Shown here: piece after piece, positions 24,237-34,867 of the stretch | How positions within the stretch are numbered: the first letter of the stretch is position 1 | Layout: the number at the start of each line of letters is the position of its first letter | Source of the DNA: Carya illinoinensis | Taxonomy: Eukaryota; Streptophyta; Magnoliopsida; Fagales; Juglandaceae | Length of the DNA stretch: 64,000 nucleotides | Direction: 5' to 3' | NCBI RefSeq assembly: GCF_018687715.1 | Contig: NC_056766.1 | Coordinates: 39,589,433-39,653,432, forward strand | The notes under the pieces: generated by a model | Seen by the model: the letters and a program-made list of their open reading frames with translations, nothing else | Told to the model about the DNA's origin: nothing | Databases searched by the model: none | Translations under genes and position numbers: made by a program

Positions 24237-24694
24237 GGAAGAGGAATAAGCAGGTGGAAGAGATCTAACAAAGTAACAATGGCTCGGAGGTGTGCCAAAG
24301 AATACCGTGGAGAAGAAGAAAGAGCAGTTGGGTTAAATCGATTTTACAAACACAAAGGCGTATATGGGGGGCAAGTAATTTAAACCTTAACCCCACAATA
24401 GCCCAATTTTCTGGATCAATTTTGAGCTGGCTTATAAGCATATATGCTAAAGATGTTTTGAAGTATAGGTTTTGCAATCTAAAACAAAGAACTCAAGGCA
24501 AGAAAACTCGAGTATGTATCGGATCTCACGGATTGTAATACATGGTAATAAATTGCACACCATAGGGAAAATCCTGTTAATGGCATACTATGCCTAAACG
24601 ATTATTTTCATTGAACGAGAAAGCTATAAAAGCTATAAGAACTTTTGAACTCAATGTTTAGATCTACAGCCCTCAACATTTTTGCACAAGATGA
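24237..24694. other. Region between convergent PPR and UFC1 genes
   Basis: 458 bases holding the 3' ends of two convergent transcripts. The opposed small ORFs have no recognisable product. Confidence 0.5.
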
Positions 24695-25982
24695 CTAAGT
24701 TTCACTGGATGAGGTTGCATCATCCTTGTGCTTAATCATACCAGAATCCACAAGAACGGGAACCTCTGCAGCAAGCCACGGTGCAAGACCCAAGCAGAGT
24801 GCATGCGCTATGCCAAACCTAGGACTGCAAAACAAAAGCATGATCAACACATCAGTCTACAAGTCCACTATTGTGTAAATTGAGGGCAAGCGAAACAAAA
24901 GCCTAAAGTAAAGCCACTATTTTTCCAGGGAAAGAATGGTTTTATTTTCATTACAATTCATTGAAGCTCCTAATTGTTTTTGACTTTCACCCAATTGAAC
25001 CCCGAACCCAAGTAACACATCCATATCATACCAATCAAGTAAATTATCGGCTTTTCACCGAATTGGCACAACCCTGGTAATTAATTATACCCAAGGTTCG
25101 GACCTTCGACCATGAAGATCATACCTCGAGATCAATGCCCTTACCACTTGAACCAACACCAAAGGGTTCACTGAAGCTCCAAAATGGATATACAAGTTCC
25201 ATCTAGAAATTTCTTGAAAGAATTTCAACCAAAATTATGGTGGCTTGCAAATTAACAGAAAAGATGACCTAATTTATCTTAATCAGATGCATGTTCCAGG
25301 AAAAAAGAAGAAGCTGCTGAAAAGCATTTAGTTCAAAAGGTTCTTTGACAGAGAAGAAACCTGAACAAGCAAATTAATTGAAGAATTTAATAAGAAAAGA
25401 ATGGTTATAATCATAACGATTCAACAAATAAGCCAATTAAATTCCGAATATTACAAAAAACAAAAAAAAAAACAAAAAAAGGAAAATCAAAGAAGTACCA
25501 GTTCTTCGCCCAAAGCGGCTTGAAATGCACGGTCAAGCAGATCTTCCCCCCTCTATACATCTGAAACAAAACCGCCTCAATCAGAACCAGTTATATTAAC
25601 AAAAAAAAAAAAAAAGATGAAAAATGGACGAAATTTTAGAAAAGGAAACCTTCTGGGTCTTGCCGTCGAGCTGGGGGAGCTCGAGCTCGGGGGCCGTGGA
25701 GGGGTAAGTGATGGGGATATCGAATTGGAGGTCGAACTCATACTTGAGGAGGTTGTGAACGTACCAGCATTTTCCGGTCCAACGAGTCCCCTCGGGATTG
25801 GCCGCGGAGATCCGGAACCAATCATTGTCATTAGACTTATTCATCTGGGTATAGGCGATCAAAGCCTTGTACTCCTCCTTCAGCCTCTGCGTCCATGCCG
25901 CTCCGTCCCTTGGCCCGGCTTTCGTCGTCAGAAGAGGGATTTGGGTCAGTGTGGATTTGGTGTTGGGGTCCCAACCCTCCAT
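24695..25982 (-). CDS. UFC1: UFM1-conjugating enzyme (E2) UFC1
   Basis: E2 of the ufmylation pathway: takes UFM1 from UBA5 and, with UFL1, passes it to targets such as ribosomal protein RPL26 at the ER. Minus-strand exons 25982-25650, 25560-25499 and 24824-24695 sum to 174 residues plus stop, close to the usual 160-170. The start [20 protein letters not shown] is typical. The E2 core has [20 protein letters not shown] and [21 protein letters not shown]. The catalytic cysteine is C119 in [14 protein letters not shown]. The C-terminus is [21 protein letters not shown] and an acidic tail. All introns are GT-AG. Intron 2 (24825-25498) carries a SINE at 24971-25166. The gene is convergent with the PPR gene. 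Single-copy housekeeping function is inferred from the family. Confidence 0.96.
24971..25166 (-). mobile_element. tRNA-derived SINE in UFC1 intron 2
   Basis: 196 bp flanked by a 14-bp target-site duplication, TTCA(T/C)TGAAGCTCC, at 24957-24970 and 25167-25180 with one mismatch. On the minus strand the 5' part carries an A-box-like GTTCAAGTGGTAAGGGC and, about 40 bases on, a B-box-like GGTCCGAACC. These are polymerase III promoter boxes descended from a tRNA. The 3' end is A-rich without a long tail. It resembles a SINE type widespread in trees. It lies in the same orientation as the host gene. Confidence 0.8.
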
Positions 25983-26274
25983 TTCTCCGTAAGCAAAACA
26001 ACCTCGAACCCTAACCCTAAATTTGATTCAGTCCTGGTGCGTTAAAAGAAGGACCACAACTGTAAAATTCCATTTTGACGGGGCCTGTATGGTGTATACT
26101 ACACAGATTGGTGGGTCCATTGTCAATACGAATCTGACCGACTATAAAAGTCAAACCTCGAAAACGTTAACTATAACGACAATCATTCTTATTTACAAAT
26201 ATTTTTTCCAAAAAGAAAATCTGTTATTTATAGATAATAAATGTGTGTTAATATATTTCGAAGAGATATATCTT

Positions 26275-26415
26275 AACAGTAAAGAAATTATATAAAAATA
26301 AATTTATAATTTAATATGATTTAATTTAATATGTTAAATTGTAAAATAAATCTAAAAAATTATATAAAATTATGTCTATTTATAAATTTATTTTTATGTA
26401 ATCTCTATATATTTA
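26275..26415. mobile_element. MITE family M1 copy
   Basis: The left AAAGAAATTATATAAAAATAAATTTATAA and right TTATAAATTTATTTTTATGTAATCTCT ends are good inverted repeats of each other, with the family TTAAATTGTAAAATAAAT core between. Confidence 0.65.
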
Positions 26416-27019
26416 TAGAATATTTCCTTCAATTTTCAATAGTATATTTGTCAAGTTAATAAACGTACTTACAAATAAAATGAAATATATTAATTTTGAT
26501 ATATCATCAATGATGAATATATTTAAATTTAGAAAATGATGTATACATTTTCTTATCCGGTTGATTATTTCTTAAAGAGAGATATGTTATATTTTATACT
26601 ATGAAAATGATAGAAATATAACTTTTTTAATAGTTATTTATATAATTATATAGGATATTTTTATAAAATAATTTATAAAAACAACATTATTTTACATAAA
26701 TACTTTCATTTTAATAAATAATCGTAAAATTTTTATTATAAAAATGATACATGTATTATTATTCTTTTGTGCTAATCGACCATTTTACATGTTCAATCCT
26801 TGTCCAACTTCATTACTCTCTCTCTGTCTCTCTCCATCGATTTTTGTCCCATTATGTCACGAGTTTGGGAAGCTCAAATTTATTGTGTTCCAACAACATC
26901 CAACCTAAATACACTCCACACCACACCAATCTCCATCAAATGGTTGTTTTTGCTCCACTCCATATGGGGCGCATGTCCACTACCCACGCCAATTTGAAGA
27001 AGTAAAGTGCCATATGCAC

Positions 27020-27145
27020 AAAAAGAATATAAAAAAATAAACTTACAAATCGATGTTCCATTATATTTACTTTACAATAAAAATAAGTTTACAATTTATA
27101 CTGAATCAAGTCACGCCAATTTGTAAATTTCCTTTTGAGTTATTC
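27020..27145. mobile_element. MITE family M1 copy, diverged
   Basis: It has the family signatures AATAAACTTACAAATCGATG, a TTTACTTTACAATAAAAATAA core and CAATTTGTAAATTTCC. Ends are poorly defined. Confidence 0.45.
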
Positions 27146-27989
27146 ATTTGTAGTTAAAATACTTCTCTTTGAAGAATAAGAGCCTAAATGGTGGACACCT
27201 CACCCCTTCTCTTGTATTTCTTTATAATTTAATGAAATCTTATTAGCGAGAGATATAAAATTCCTATAGACGATGAAATTGAGAAGTATGATGATGGACA
27301 AGTTATCCTTGGCCTTTTTTTTTTTTTTTTTTCAATACAATCAATGCCTACCTCACTCACACAGAGTGAAGTTCCACAAGCAATCCTGCCCCCACAGCTC
27401 ATACACCTTAGGTTTTGGCCGCATAGGGTGAGTCCTATTAACCACCCTCCTCTCCCTCTCTTAAAAGAAAAGAAAAAAAGAAAAAGAACAAACCAACCAA
27501 CCAGACCCTACAACAAAAATGGAACTTCGTTTCTGTGAAAGAATATCAGGCTGGAAAACTTCTACAAACAAAAATCACAAATCTTGTATTTCTTTGTTGT
27601 CCCCAGCACAGCAGAGCAAAAGTATTCGCTGCTTAATGCTGATGGTGAAACATTGAAGCAAAGATTAATCCAGGAACAAACGAACCACCAACAATAAGCA
27701 TGGAAACACTGTCATGAAACAAAGCCATATGGTTAGATTAAAATGAAGAGGCTCTTGTTGTCAGCTTTCTCCTGTGACTTCAGGGACAGGCCAATTTTTT
27801 TTTAATTTATTTTAAGAGCCAGTGGTGTGCAGCATTTCTTAGCTGCTTGGGTTATGTGCTGAGGCAGGCTTGCATGTACTTTCTCAATTAGTTGAATGAA
27901 ACTTCTTATTCATAAAAAAAATTAATAATAATAGTGACAAATAAGATCCTACCTCTCAAGGCATCAAAATTGCAGAGTTGAAGTTTGAT

Positions 27990-30900
27990 TCAATTAATTG
28001 GGAGGACAACATCGAGGTTTTTCTGAAGCAGCCAGTGTCTAGGGTAAGCGATATGTCGGGCTTCCATATGAAGATGCCAGTTTATTATCCTTGAACAACT
28101 GGGTGGTATACCTTCCATTTGACTTTCATCTTCCACCACTTGCTGTATAAATGTGGTTTCCTGAGAAAATACATGAACTTAGTCCACGAAGAATGATATT
28201 GTACAATATTTTTTTATTTTTAATGTGGCAACTTGAAAATGATATTGCAAAGAAAATTAAGAAGCAGCTCTATGATGTATACCTGGAAACCCTCCTTGAC
28301 TGTGTCTAACTGTCGAATTGGAACTGGGGTGGGGCGTCGCCATCTCTTTGGATCCCACAAGATTGTACTGTTGAATGCAAATCCTGACATATCAACGTGA
28401 AATCTCCGAAGTCTCTTACTTTTCTCATTTGTGTGCCATCCAACTATTTGACTTCCATTGCATACTGGGCCTTCCAATATGGCCTTGTTTTTGCTTTGTT
28501 CAACCATCGCAACAGGCCAAGTGCCAAACCGGCTAAATCACGAGTAGAACAATATTATGATTTTCCAAGAGAAGGTAGGTAGGGCAAGGTGCAATTCATT
28601 CTTAATGACAAAGTTTCAACAAATAAAACTTTTCTTAAACAGTGAGTATATACCACCACATCAAAAGCTTCTCAAAGTGGCAGAATCCATTCAATAAATA
28701 TGATCACCTTATATTCATTCAGAACTAGTGGTTAGAAAATAATAATTTCAATCTTTCTTCCTTTTTAATTCTCATTTCTTCCAATTATTTATTCCCTATT
28801 TCAAGATTGGAGCCGGGGGGGGGGGGGGGGGGGAGGAGGGGGGGGGCGGGAGGGGGATTCTAGCTCATCTAGTCCAATAAGAGAATAATAGAGAAATCAA
28901 AGAAAAGGGGGGAGGAGAGGGTGTGTGGAGAACATACAATTGCTCCGAATATGATAAATGACATTCAAAACAATGAACTCCATAACTCTAGCACCATTAA
29001 AGGATTAAAATATTAAGTAATCTACATTTTGCAACTTTATGGCTAAAGGATTTGTTTCCTTTTTGTCAAGTTATCCACCATTATAATCTTCCCTGAGAGT
29101 TCTCACTCTATTGTGCATGAATTCTAATGACTCCCTGTGGTGATTTGATGAAGGTAACTTCATTCTTCTTCCTCTTTTCCTTACTGAGAGCACCTTTTTG
29201 AATCAGGGGCCTTGAATGTCGGTTTTTAGTTGAACAAAAATGTTCTGACTTTAAGGCAAAAGAGAAAATCATAGTGGTCCCTATTAGTAGGGGAGCATGT
29301 ATGACGACGATGGTTGGAAGAATCAGTATTTCAGTTGATGGAGTTATTGGATGCAATGCAACATATTCTCGAGTTGGGAACAAAGTCTCACTATTCAATG
29401 GGGCCATAACAGACATGGAAGGCTCTTGATGCTGTTGGATTTTGGTGGAGGTGGTCGATGAGATTCTTTGGTAATACCAGAAGGAAGAGACCCTAGAGGA
29501 TAGTTAGCTTTTAGCCAGGAACTCTTGAGTGATGGCTCAGTTCCACTCTTTCCTTGGTGTAGAGAAGAAGTGCTGAATTTGTACAAGCTTTTGGCTTTTG
29601 GGGGATACCTGGAGGAGATAATGCATAAAGCACTGACTGTCGTCCCGGTGGTCAAGAGATTGTACGCAGCAGTTTGGGAAGGATTGGGTCAAAGCTTTGG
29701 CGACTCTGCTTCCTAACAGGGGAAGAATGGGTAACAAGTGATGAAATAGTTCATTGAGGGCAAGCAGGGGCAAAACCAAGGCTGCAGAAGTTAACTGACC
29801 TGTCCACATCTTATAAAACCAAAACTTACGCAACAAAGGATGGTGTTGATGTTCTCAACAGCAGCATAGCAGAAAATGAGATATCAAATACGCTAAAGAA
29901 GTCATTCAACTTATTATCGAAGGCAGACTTGAATATGGCTTGGGCAAAAGTGGGTATTTGCAGCTCATTGAGAAGGAGCGAGCCCGTGGGTGGGGAGATA
30001 GGGGTTATCAAAGTTTGTAATAAAGGCTCCACCCTTCAATCAAATTGGAAACAAGTGTGGCCTGTTTATATTAGAAGATGGGAAGAAAGGCCAAAATTCT
30101 TTAAGCTTGGCAATGGGAAAGAGACAATTGTGCTTGTCCAGATTGCACAACCTAGCCTACGAATAAGTGGCTATTCAAAAAGCTGATTTAGGTTACCTAT
30201 ACTAAGGGTCTGTTTGGAGTTACATTAGGAGACTTAAAAAGTATTTAAATAATCTTAAAAGCTCCAAAATAATAAAATTAGATTGTTTGGATGTTACATA
30301 TTAAAGTACTTTTTAATCTCAAATATGCCAAAAAGAAAGTTTGAGAAAAAGCATCATTATGATGCTAAATGATGCTTTTTCTCAAACTTGTTTTTCCATA
30401 TAATGCGGAGAATAGTTCCAATTTTAAAAAAGACTGTCAATGGACAAAAATACTGATACAACTTTTAAATAATTACAGCTTTGTCCTTTGATATTATCAC
30501 AGTCACAACACTACAACTTTCAAATGACCTTCTATGTCATTTCTACTTCAAAAAGCACTTTTCATATTATTTCTAAACAAATATAACATGTTTGAAAGTG
30601 TTTTACATATATGGTTACCAAACAATAATAAGCTCTATAGCTATAAACCTTAAACTAAGAGTTATATTGCTCACCGCAATCCCAAACATGCACTAAAATA
30701 GGGTTCCATGTTCGGTGTCGATATAACGACAATGGAAACTCCAATTCCTCGCCAGGAGTGGCACCAAAAGGATTGCTGGAAAGTGTTGCACCTTGAGTCA
30801 ATGGAATGTTAGGGTGCTAAATGAGGTTGACAAGCATCTTAGAATTAAAAATCTACTTTGTCAATGGAAGGTAGATGTTGTTCGCTTGATGAAACCAAGC

Positions 30901-33454
30901 TGGAAATCATCTCAAGAATCATTGTTTGAAGTTTGTGGGGGTGCCATCATGTGGGATGGATCTCTTTAACTTCTAGAGGGGTATCTGGTTGAATTATGGT
31001 AATGTGGGATAACATAGTGGTGTAAATATTGGCAAAGTGTGTGGGGGAGTTTACGATGGCTTGTTTCTTAAAAGAAATTCTAGAAGATGGTTTCTTGTGG
31101 GATTTGTAGGAATTTTTGGACCAAATTTTGTAGTGAAAGTAGGAATTATTGGGAGGAGCTAACTAGTGTTTGTGATGCCCCATATTGAGTGACTACATGT
31201 GGCCAATGAGATCTTAGATTGCTTGGGAGGGAGAAGTTCTTGCTTTTTATAATGGTTTCATAGGGCTCCAATTGTACCATTGACTAGTTCTAGGGTATTA
31301 ATGTGGCTTGGGCCTTCCTTTGGGAATTACAAATGGTCCATCCCAACTATAAATGTGGGAATTGAGTCATGTCACCTGTGATGGAATAGCCCAACAATGA
31401 CATCGGGAATTTTGGGGGGAATTGTGATACCCTATATTGAGTGATTATAGGTGGTGAATAAGATCTTACATTGCGTGGGAGGGAGAAGTTTTTGCTCTTT
31501 CTAATGGTTCCAAGGGTCTCCAATTGTACCGGTGATTAGTCCTTTTAGAGTAGCTTAGGCCTTCCTTTGGGCATTACATGTTTGTACTTGGTGGGATTTC
31601 AATGTCCCTTGATTTCCAAGTGAAAGAATGGGTGAATCTCATCTTACTTCCGCTATGGTGAAATTCTAAGAATTCATTTTTTAAGCAAAATCTTGGTGAC
31701 GTTCCTCTTGTTGGAGGTGCTTTCATGTGGTCTAACAATCCTTCTAGGTCTAGAATAGAAATATCTCTTATATCCCTAGCTTGGGGAGCCTATTTTCCTA
31801 ATCTTTTTTTTTTTTTTAAATAAGTAAGAAATTTATTCAACCACGTAATTAGTCATATCCCAAGTACACAGGAAGTATACAAGAGAAAAACAACTAATTA
31901 CAAGCTATTTTCCTAATCAATACCAAACAAGACTATCTAGACTTTATTTGGATCATTTTACCATTATTCTAGACCTTGAAGGTATTAAGGGGGTTGAAGG
32001 AATTTCAATTTGAGCATATATGGCTGAAAATAGAAGGTTTTGTAGACAAGGCCAGATAATGGTGGTCTTCCTACAATTATCAAGGAAGCCCAAGCTTCAT
32101 CTCGGACTGCAAACTAAAAGCATTGAGAAAAGACTTAAAGACTTGGAATGAAAAAGAGCTTGATAATGTTAAACATCAGATGAAGTTCTTCTTGGAGGAG
32201 CTACACGGTCTAGAGGGTGTGGTAGAGGAAAGATCACCATCTGAAGAACAGTTTCAATCTACTATTTCAATCACAAACAGAAGGATTTGGTAATATAAAT
32301 TACACACAACAGACAGAAGCTTGAATCCACAAGCAAGATCTATATGTGCTAGCTTTGCTGGCAGCATTTTTAAATTAGTAACGTTAGATATAGTCATGAA
32401 CTCGCAATCCCTTTATAAACCTTTTATAAAAGAGTGAGGTCTACTATTAATAAATTAGTTTTTATTATGTGAATACCGTATTTATTCCTTCTTTTAAAAA
32501 AGATTGCACCGAGCACGGGAATTCCAGCAAATATCATTTCTCTCTCTAAATAGGAATTTACAGTAATAAATACAAAACAAATCACTCATACTGCGACAAC
32601 AAAATCTATTTATATCGTCAAATTTAGATCAGCAGTACCCAAAATTAGATAATGTAAATCAAAGTTAAAAGTGGGAGCACTAACCTAATTTCTCTCAAGC
32701 TGTGGAACAAATCGAGGGAATAGATGTTATCGTCGTCGGCAAAGTAAACGATGCCATCGAGTCTATGACGCTCAATGTGATCCAAGGCCGTGTTCCTCTG
32801 ATGCACACCCCTGTCTTTGACATTGGTGGAGTTGTGAGCGCACACCAAGTGCCTGTACATAACTCCCGTTTTCCTCAGTATCTCGGCGGTCTCCATCGAC
32901 GCCGCCTTCGTCTCAACCACTATCCACAGGAGCGGCGGGGGCACGAGCCGAAGCACCTGACCCAGCCGGTTCAAGAAGTACGCCTGGAGCGCCCGGTCAT
33001 ACGTCGGCGTCACCACAATCAGCTGCTTCCTGGGCACCAAATCGGACCTCACTCTCTCCCCCAAGCTCACTTCGCCCACCAAGACACGATCGTCGGAGGC
33101 CTCGCGCTGGTGGGCCAAGACTAGGTCTTTTTGGTGAACGTTGAGGAGCGGGGGCTTGATCTCAAAGAAGTCGTGGCTCTGGGCCCGAATGTCGTCGCCG
33201 TCTACGTGGCCGAAGGGCACCAAACCGAGCAAGAAACCCAAGAAGAAGAAGAACAAACACCTGTAGAACGCTCGTCTCCAGCCGTGCTGGCCTTTCCGCG
33301 GCGGATACCCGAGGAATCGGCGGAAACGAGCAGCGAAGTCCTGCAACGGAGACGAATATTTGGAGCTGGGAAATAGCTTCGGAGAATAGGGATCCTCGCC
33401 GTTCTGGTACGTGCGATCGTGATAGGGTGATAACGTCCGTCGAATAGACGCCAT
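27990..33454 (-). CDS. IRX9H: GT43 glycosyltransferase IRX9H-like (xylan backbone synthesis)
   Basis: Golgi type II membrane protein of the xylan synthase group, needed to extend the beta-1,4-xylan backbone of plant cell walls. Minus-strand exons 33454-32685, 28532-28283 and 28160-27990 sum to 396 residues plus stop. The start [20 protein letters not shown] is the IRX9H type. A membrane segment lies at about 65-82 ([18 protein letters not shown]). The GT43 domain begins at [20 protein letters not shown], has the metal-binding D240-D242 (YFADDDNIY), then [21 protein letters not shown], and closes with [14 protein letters not shown] near the catalytic-acid region. The C-terminus aligns to the family end. 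IRX14H is less likely. Intron 1 is 4,152 bp and holds a LINE, a MITE and a LINE tail, none of which interrupts the exons. Confidence 0.93.
28815..28857. repeat. Poly-G tract in IRX9H intron 1
   Basis: A run of G with four interruptions in 43 bases, near the 3' splice end of intron 1 (C-rich in the transcript sense). It could form a G-quadruplex on the plus strand. Length is unreliable in such runs. Confidence 0.8.
30200..30705. mobile_element. hAT-type MITE nested in the LINE
   Basis: It starts near GGGTCTGTTTGGAG and ends near CCCAAACATGCAC, an imperfect terminal inverted repeat sharing the TGTTTGG core common to plant hAT MITEs. The flanking bases are compatible with an 8-bp duplication but not clean. 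A near-perfect 21-bp-arm hairpin lies inside at 30337-30389. Confidence 0.6.
31171..31600. repeat. Pair of diverged direct repeats, about 250 bp apart, inside the LINE region
   Basis: The block starting TGATGCCCCATATTGAGTGA (near 31171) recurs as TGATACCCTATATTGAGTGA (near 31424). Each is followed by AAGATCTTA, TTGC-TGGGAGGGAGAAG and CTCCAATTGTACC. It could be a small duplicated insert with LTR-like ends, or a local duplication. Confidence 0.6.
31804..31904 (-). mobile_element. 5'-truncated LINE 3' tail, 101 bp, with perfect target-site duplication
   Basis: Flanked by identical 14-bp copies of CTATTTTCCTAATC at 31790-31803 and 31905-31918. A poly-T run at the left end is the poly-A tail on the minus strand. 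The minus-strand body (CTTGTATACTTCCTGTGTAC) matches a LINE 3' UTR I recognise from many tree genomes. It is a young insertion inside the older LINE. Confidence 0.85.
32256..32684. other. 5' part of IRX9H intron 1 with MITE M4 remnant
   Basis: Unique intron sequence, with an M4-like stretch at about 32390-32520 (GTCATGAACTCGCAATCC through AAGATTGCACCGAGCACGG). No coding content was seen. Confidence 0.45.
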
Positions 33455-33780
33455 TACTGGATTACACAAAGCATACAAAAAACAAAAAAATAAACAAATC
33501 AAAAGAATCCCACTACATGATCTTCGAGTAGTCGTAATCTGGCTTCAGAAAGTCTAGCTGAAATGGGGGATCGAGGAATGGACGGATCGAAAAGGCAGCT
33601 TCGCGCGGCAGAGACGAGATCTAGACTGAGCGAAGAGTAAAAGAGTAGGTAGTAGAAGAGAGAGAGAGAGAGAGAGTAGTGGTACGCGTTGTGAGTAACG
33701 CGTGGCCAGTTGTGCAAGACTCCAGACGGTTGTCTTCTCTTCGCTACGCTAATCATTTCCTGTTTTGGTTACTGGCGGTA
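33455..33780 (-). promoter_or_regulatory. IRX9H 5' UTR and promoter region
   Basis: The 300 bases upstream of the IRX9H ATG. It includes a (GA)n run at about 33659-33675 (CT in the gene sense), typical of plant 5' UTRs. The first in-frame ATG of the conserved N-terminus is at 33454-33452. A longer open frame to 33502 would add [16 protein letters not shown], which I reject because homologues begin [10 protein letters not shown]. Confidence 0.5.
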
Positions 33781-34697
33781 ATTTTTTTTTTCAATTTATC
33801 AAACCGCATTTCGTTAAAAGGTCTAAAAAGACGTATTTTGTATCCTTCTACCCTACGTACGCATTTTTCGTCTGTGTAGTGATTAGATAGAATTAATTAT
33901 TTTATCAAAAATTAAATAAAATATTATTATAATATAATTTTTTAATATTAATTTTATTTTAAAATTTAAAATAATTAAATTATTTATTATATTTTATATA
34001 AAATTTAAAAAAATTATAATAATTAATAAGATGAGATGAAATAATTTAATATTTGGTAATCAAACTAAGCCATATTCATGACCTCTACTTCTTTTATAAA
34101 TAATATTACACCTATAAAAATATATCTCATTTAAAACATAATTATATAAAAATTATAAAAAAATTATAAGCAGCGAATAGTTTATAAATAGTACTAAATA
34201 ATAATAAAGTAATCTATAAATATTTGAAAATAATTTTTTTGTAAACATATACCCTTATAGCATTGGTATTGGATTAGTTATCTCAATATTCAAAATTTAA
34301 AGAATATGTAACTTTTTAACTTTTAGCTAATCATTCAACATTTCAAATCTATATTGGATTAGCCACTACATTCTTTATAATAATAAAATTTATGATTTTT
34401 TATTATTTATATCTCTTTAATTAATTTTTATTTTTTTAATAAATTTTATTTTATTTTCATAATTTTCAATAACCTCCAATAATCATATTCATTTTCATAT
34501 GTACATAGATGGTAAAATCTCATATTATATAAATAAAAATCTCATGTGTACAATCCATAATAATCTCAAATGTGGGATGAATGTGGGACAATAAATAATA
34601 AAATACTAATTTGAATAAGCTATAGTTGTTTTCATATATGAAATGTGGGATTGATTTACTGTAGCTAATATTTCATATAAATGGTATTTAGCTAATT

Positions 34698-34867
34698 CAA
34701 TATAAACTCAATTTCAACAACATTCTATAAAATATAAAAACTACTGACATTTAGCTAATCCAATACTAATGCTTTTATAATCCAATATAAACTCAATTTC
34801 AACAACATTCTATAAAATATAAAAACTACTGACATTTAGCTAATCCAATACTAATGCTTTTATAATC
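34698..34867. repeat. Perfect 85-bp tandem duplication
   Basis: 34698-34782 and 34783-34867 are identical by my reading. Identity suggests recent origin. It lies within AT-rich DNA that also repeats the phrase TTAGCTAATCCAATA upstream. Confidence 0.9.

Larger units (their letters stand above)
25983..27989. other. Intergenic region upstream of UFC1, downstream of IRX9H
   Basis: 2 kb with the UFC1 promoter side at 25983-26150, which contains a short CCCTAACCCTAAA telomere-like string at 26009-26021 common in plant promoters. MITE M1 copies follow at about 26275-26415 and 27020-27145. The last 400 or so bases fit the IRX9H 3' UTR. Short ORFs at 26751-27005 and 27344-27538 have no recognisable protein. 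Confidence 0.6.
29100..32255 (+). mobile_element. Degenerate LINE (non-LTR retrotransposon) in IRX9H intron 1
   Basis: Plus-strand translations give scattered LINE-like pieces broken by stops and frameshifts. Around 30790-31000 is an endonuclease start (TWNVR, then [13 protein letters not shown] and KVDVVCL). Around 31600-31760 is a DFNVP-type block followed by WSNNPSRSR. Around 31985-32255 is [19 protein letters not shown] with [18 protein letters not shown], typical of the region just before the reverse transcriptase. About 29930-30186 has an upstream-ORF-like stretch ([18 protein letters not shown]). The reverse transcriptase itself is missing, so the copy is truncated. It is antisense to IRX9H. 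It is interrupted by a MITE (30200-30705) and a LINE tail (31804-31904). Outer ends are approximate. Confidence 0.65.

Noticed and set aside
25100..25166. Possible tRNA gene on the minus strand in UFC1 intron 2
   Set aside because: A- and B-box-like strings exist, but there is no acceptor stem. The target duplication marks a SINE.
32702..33376. Plus-strand open frames opposite IRX9H exon 1
   Set aside because: GC-rich shadow frames of a well-supported exon on the other strand.
33455..33502. Upstream start for IRX9H adding [16 protein letters not shown]
   Set aside because: The family begins at [10 protein letters not shown]. The extra residues would add an unusual second hydrophobic segment.
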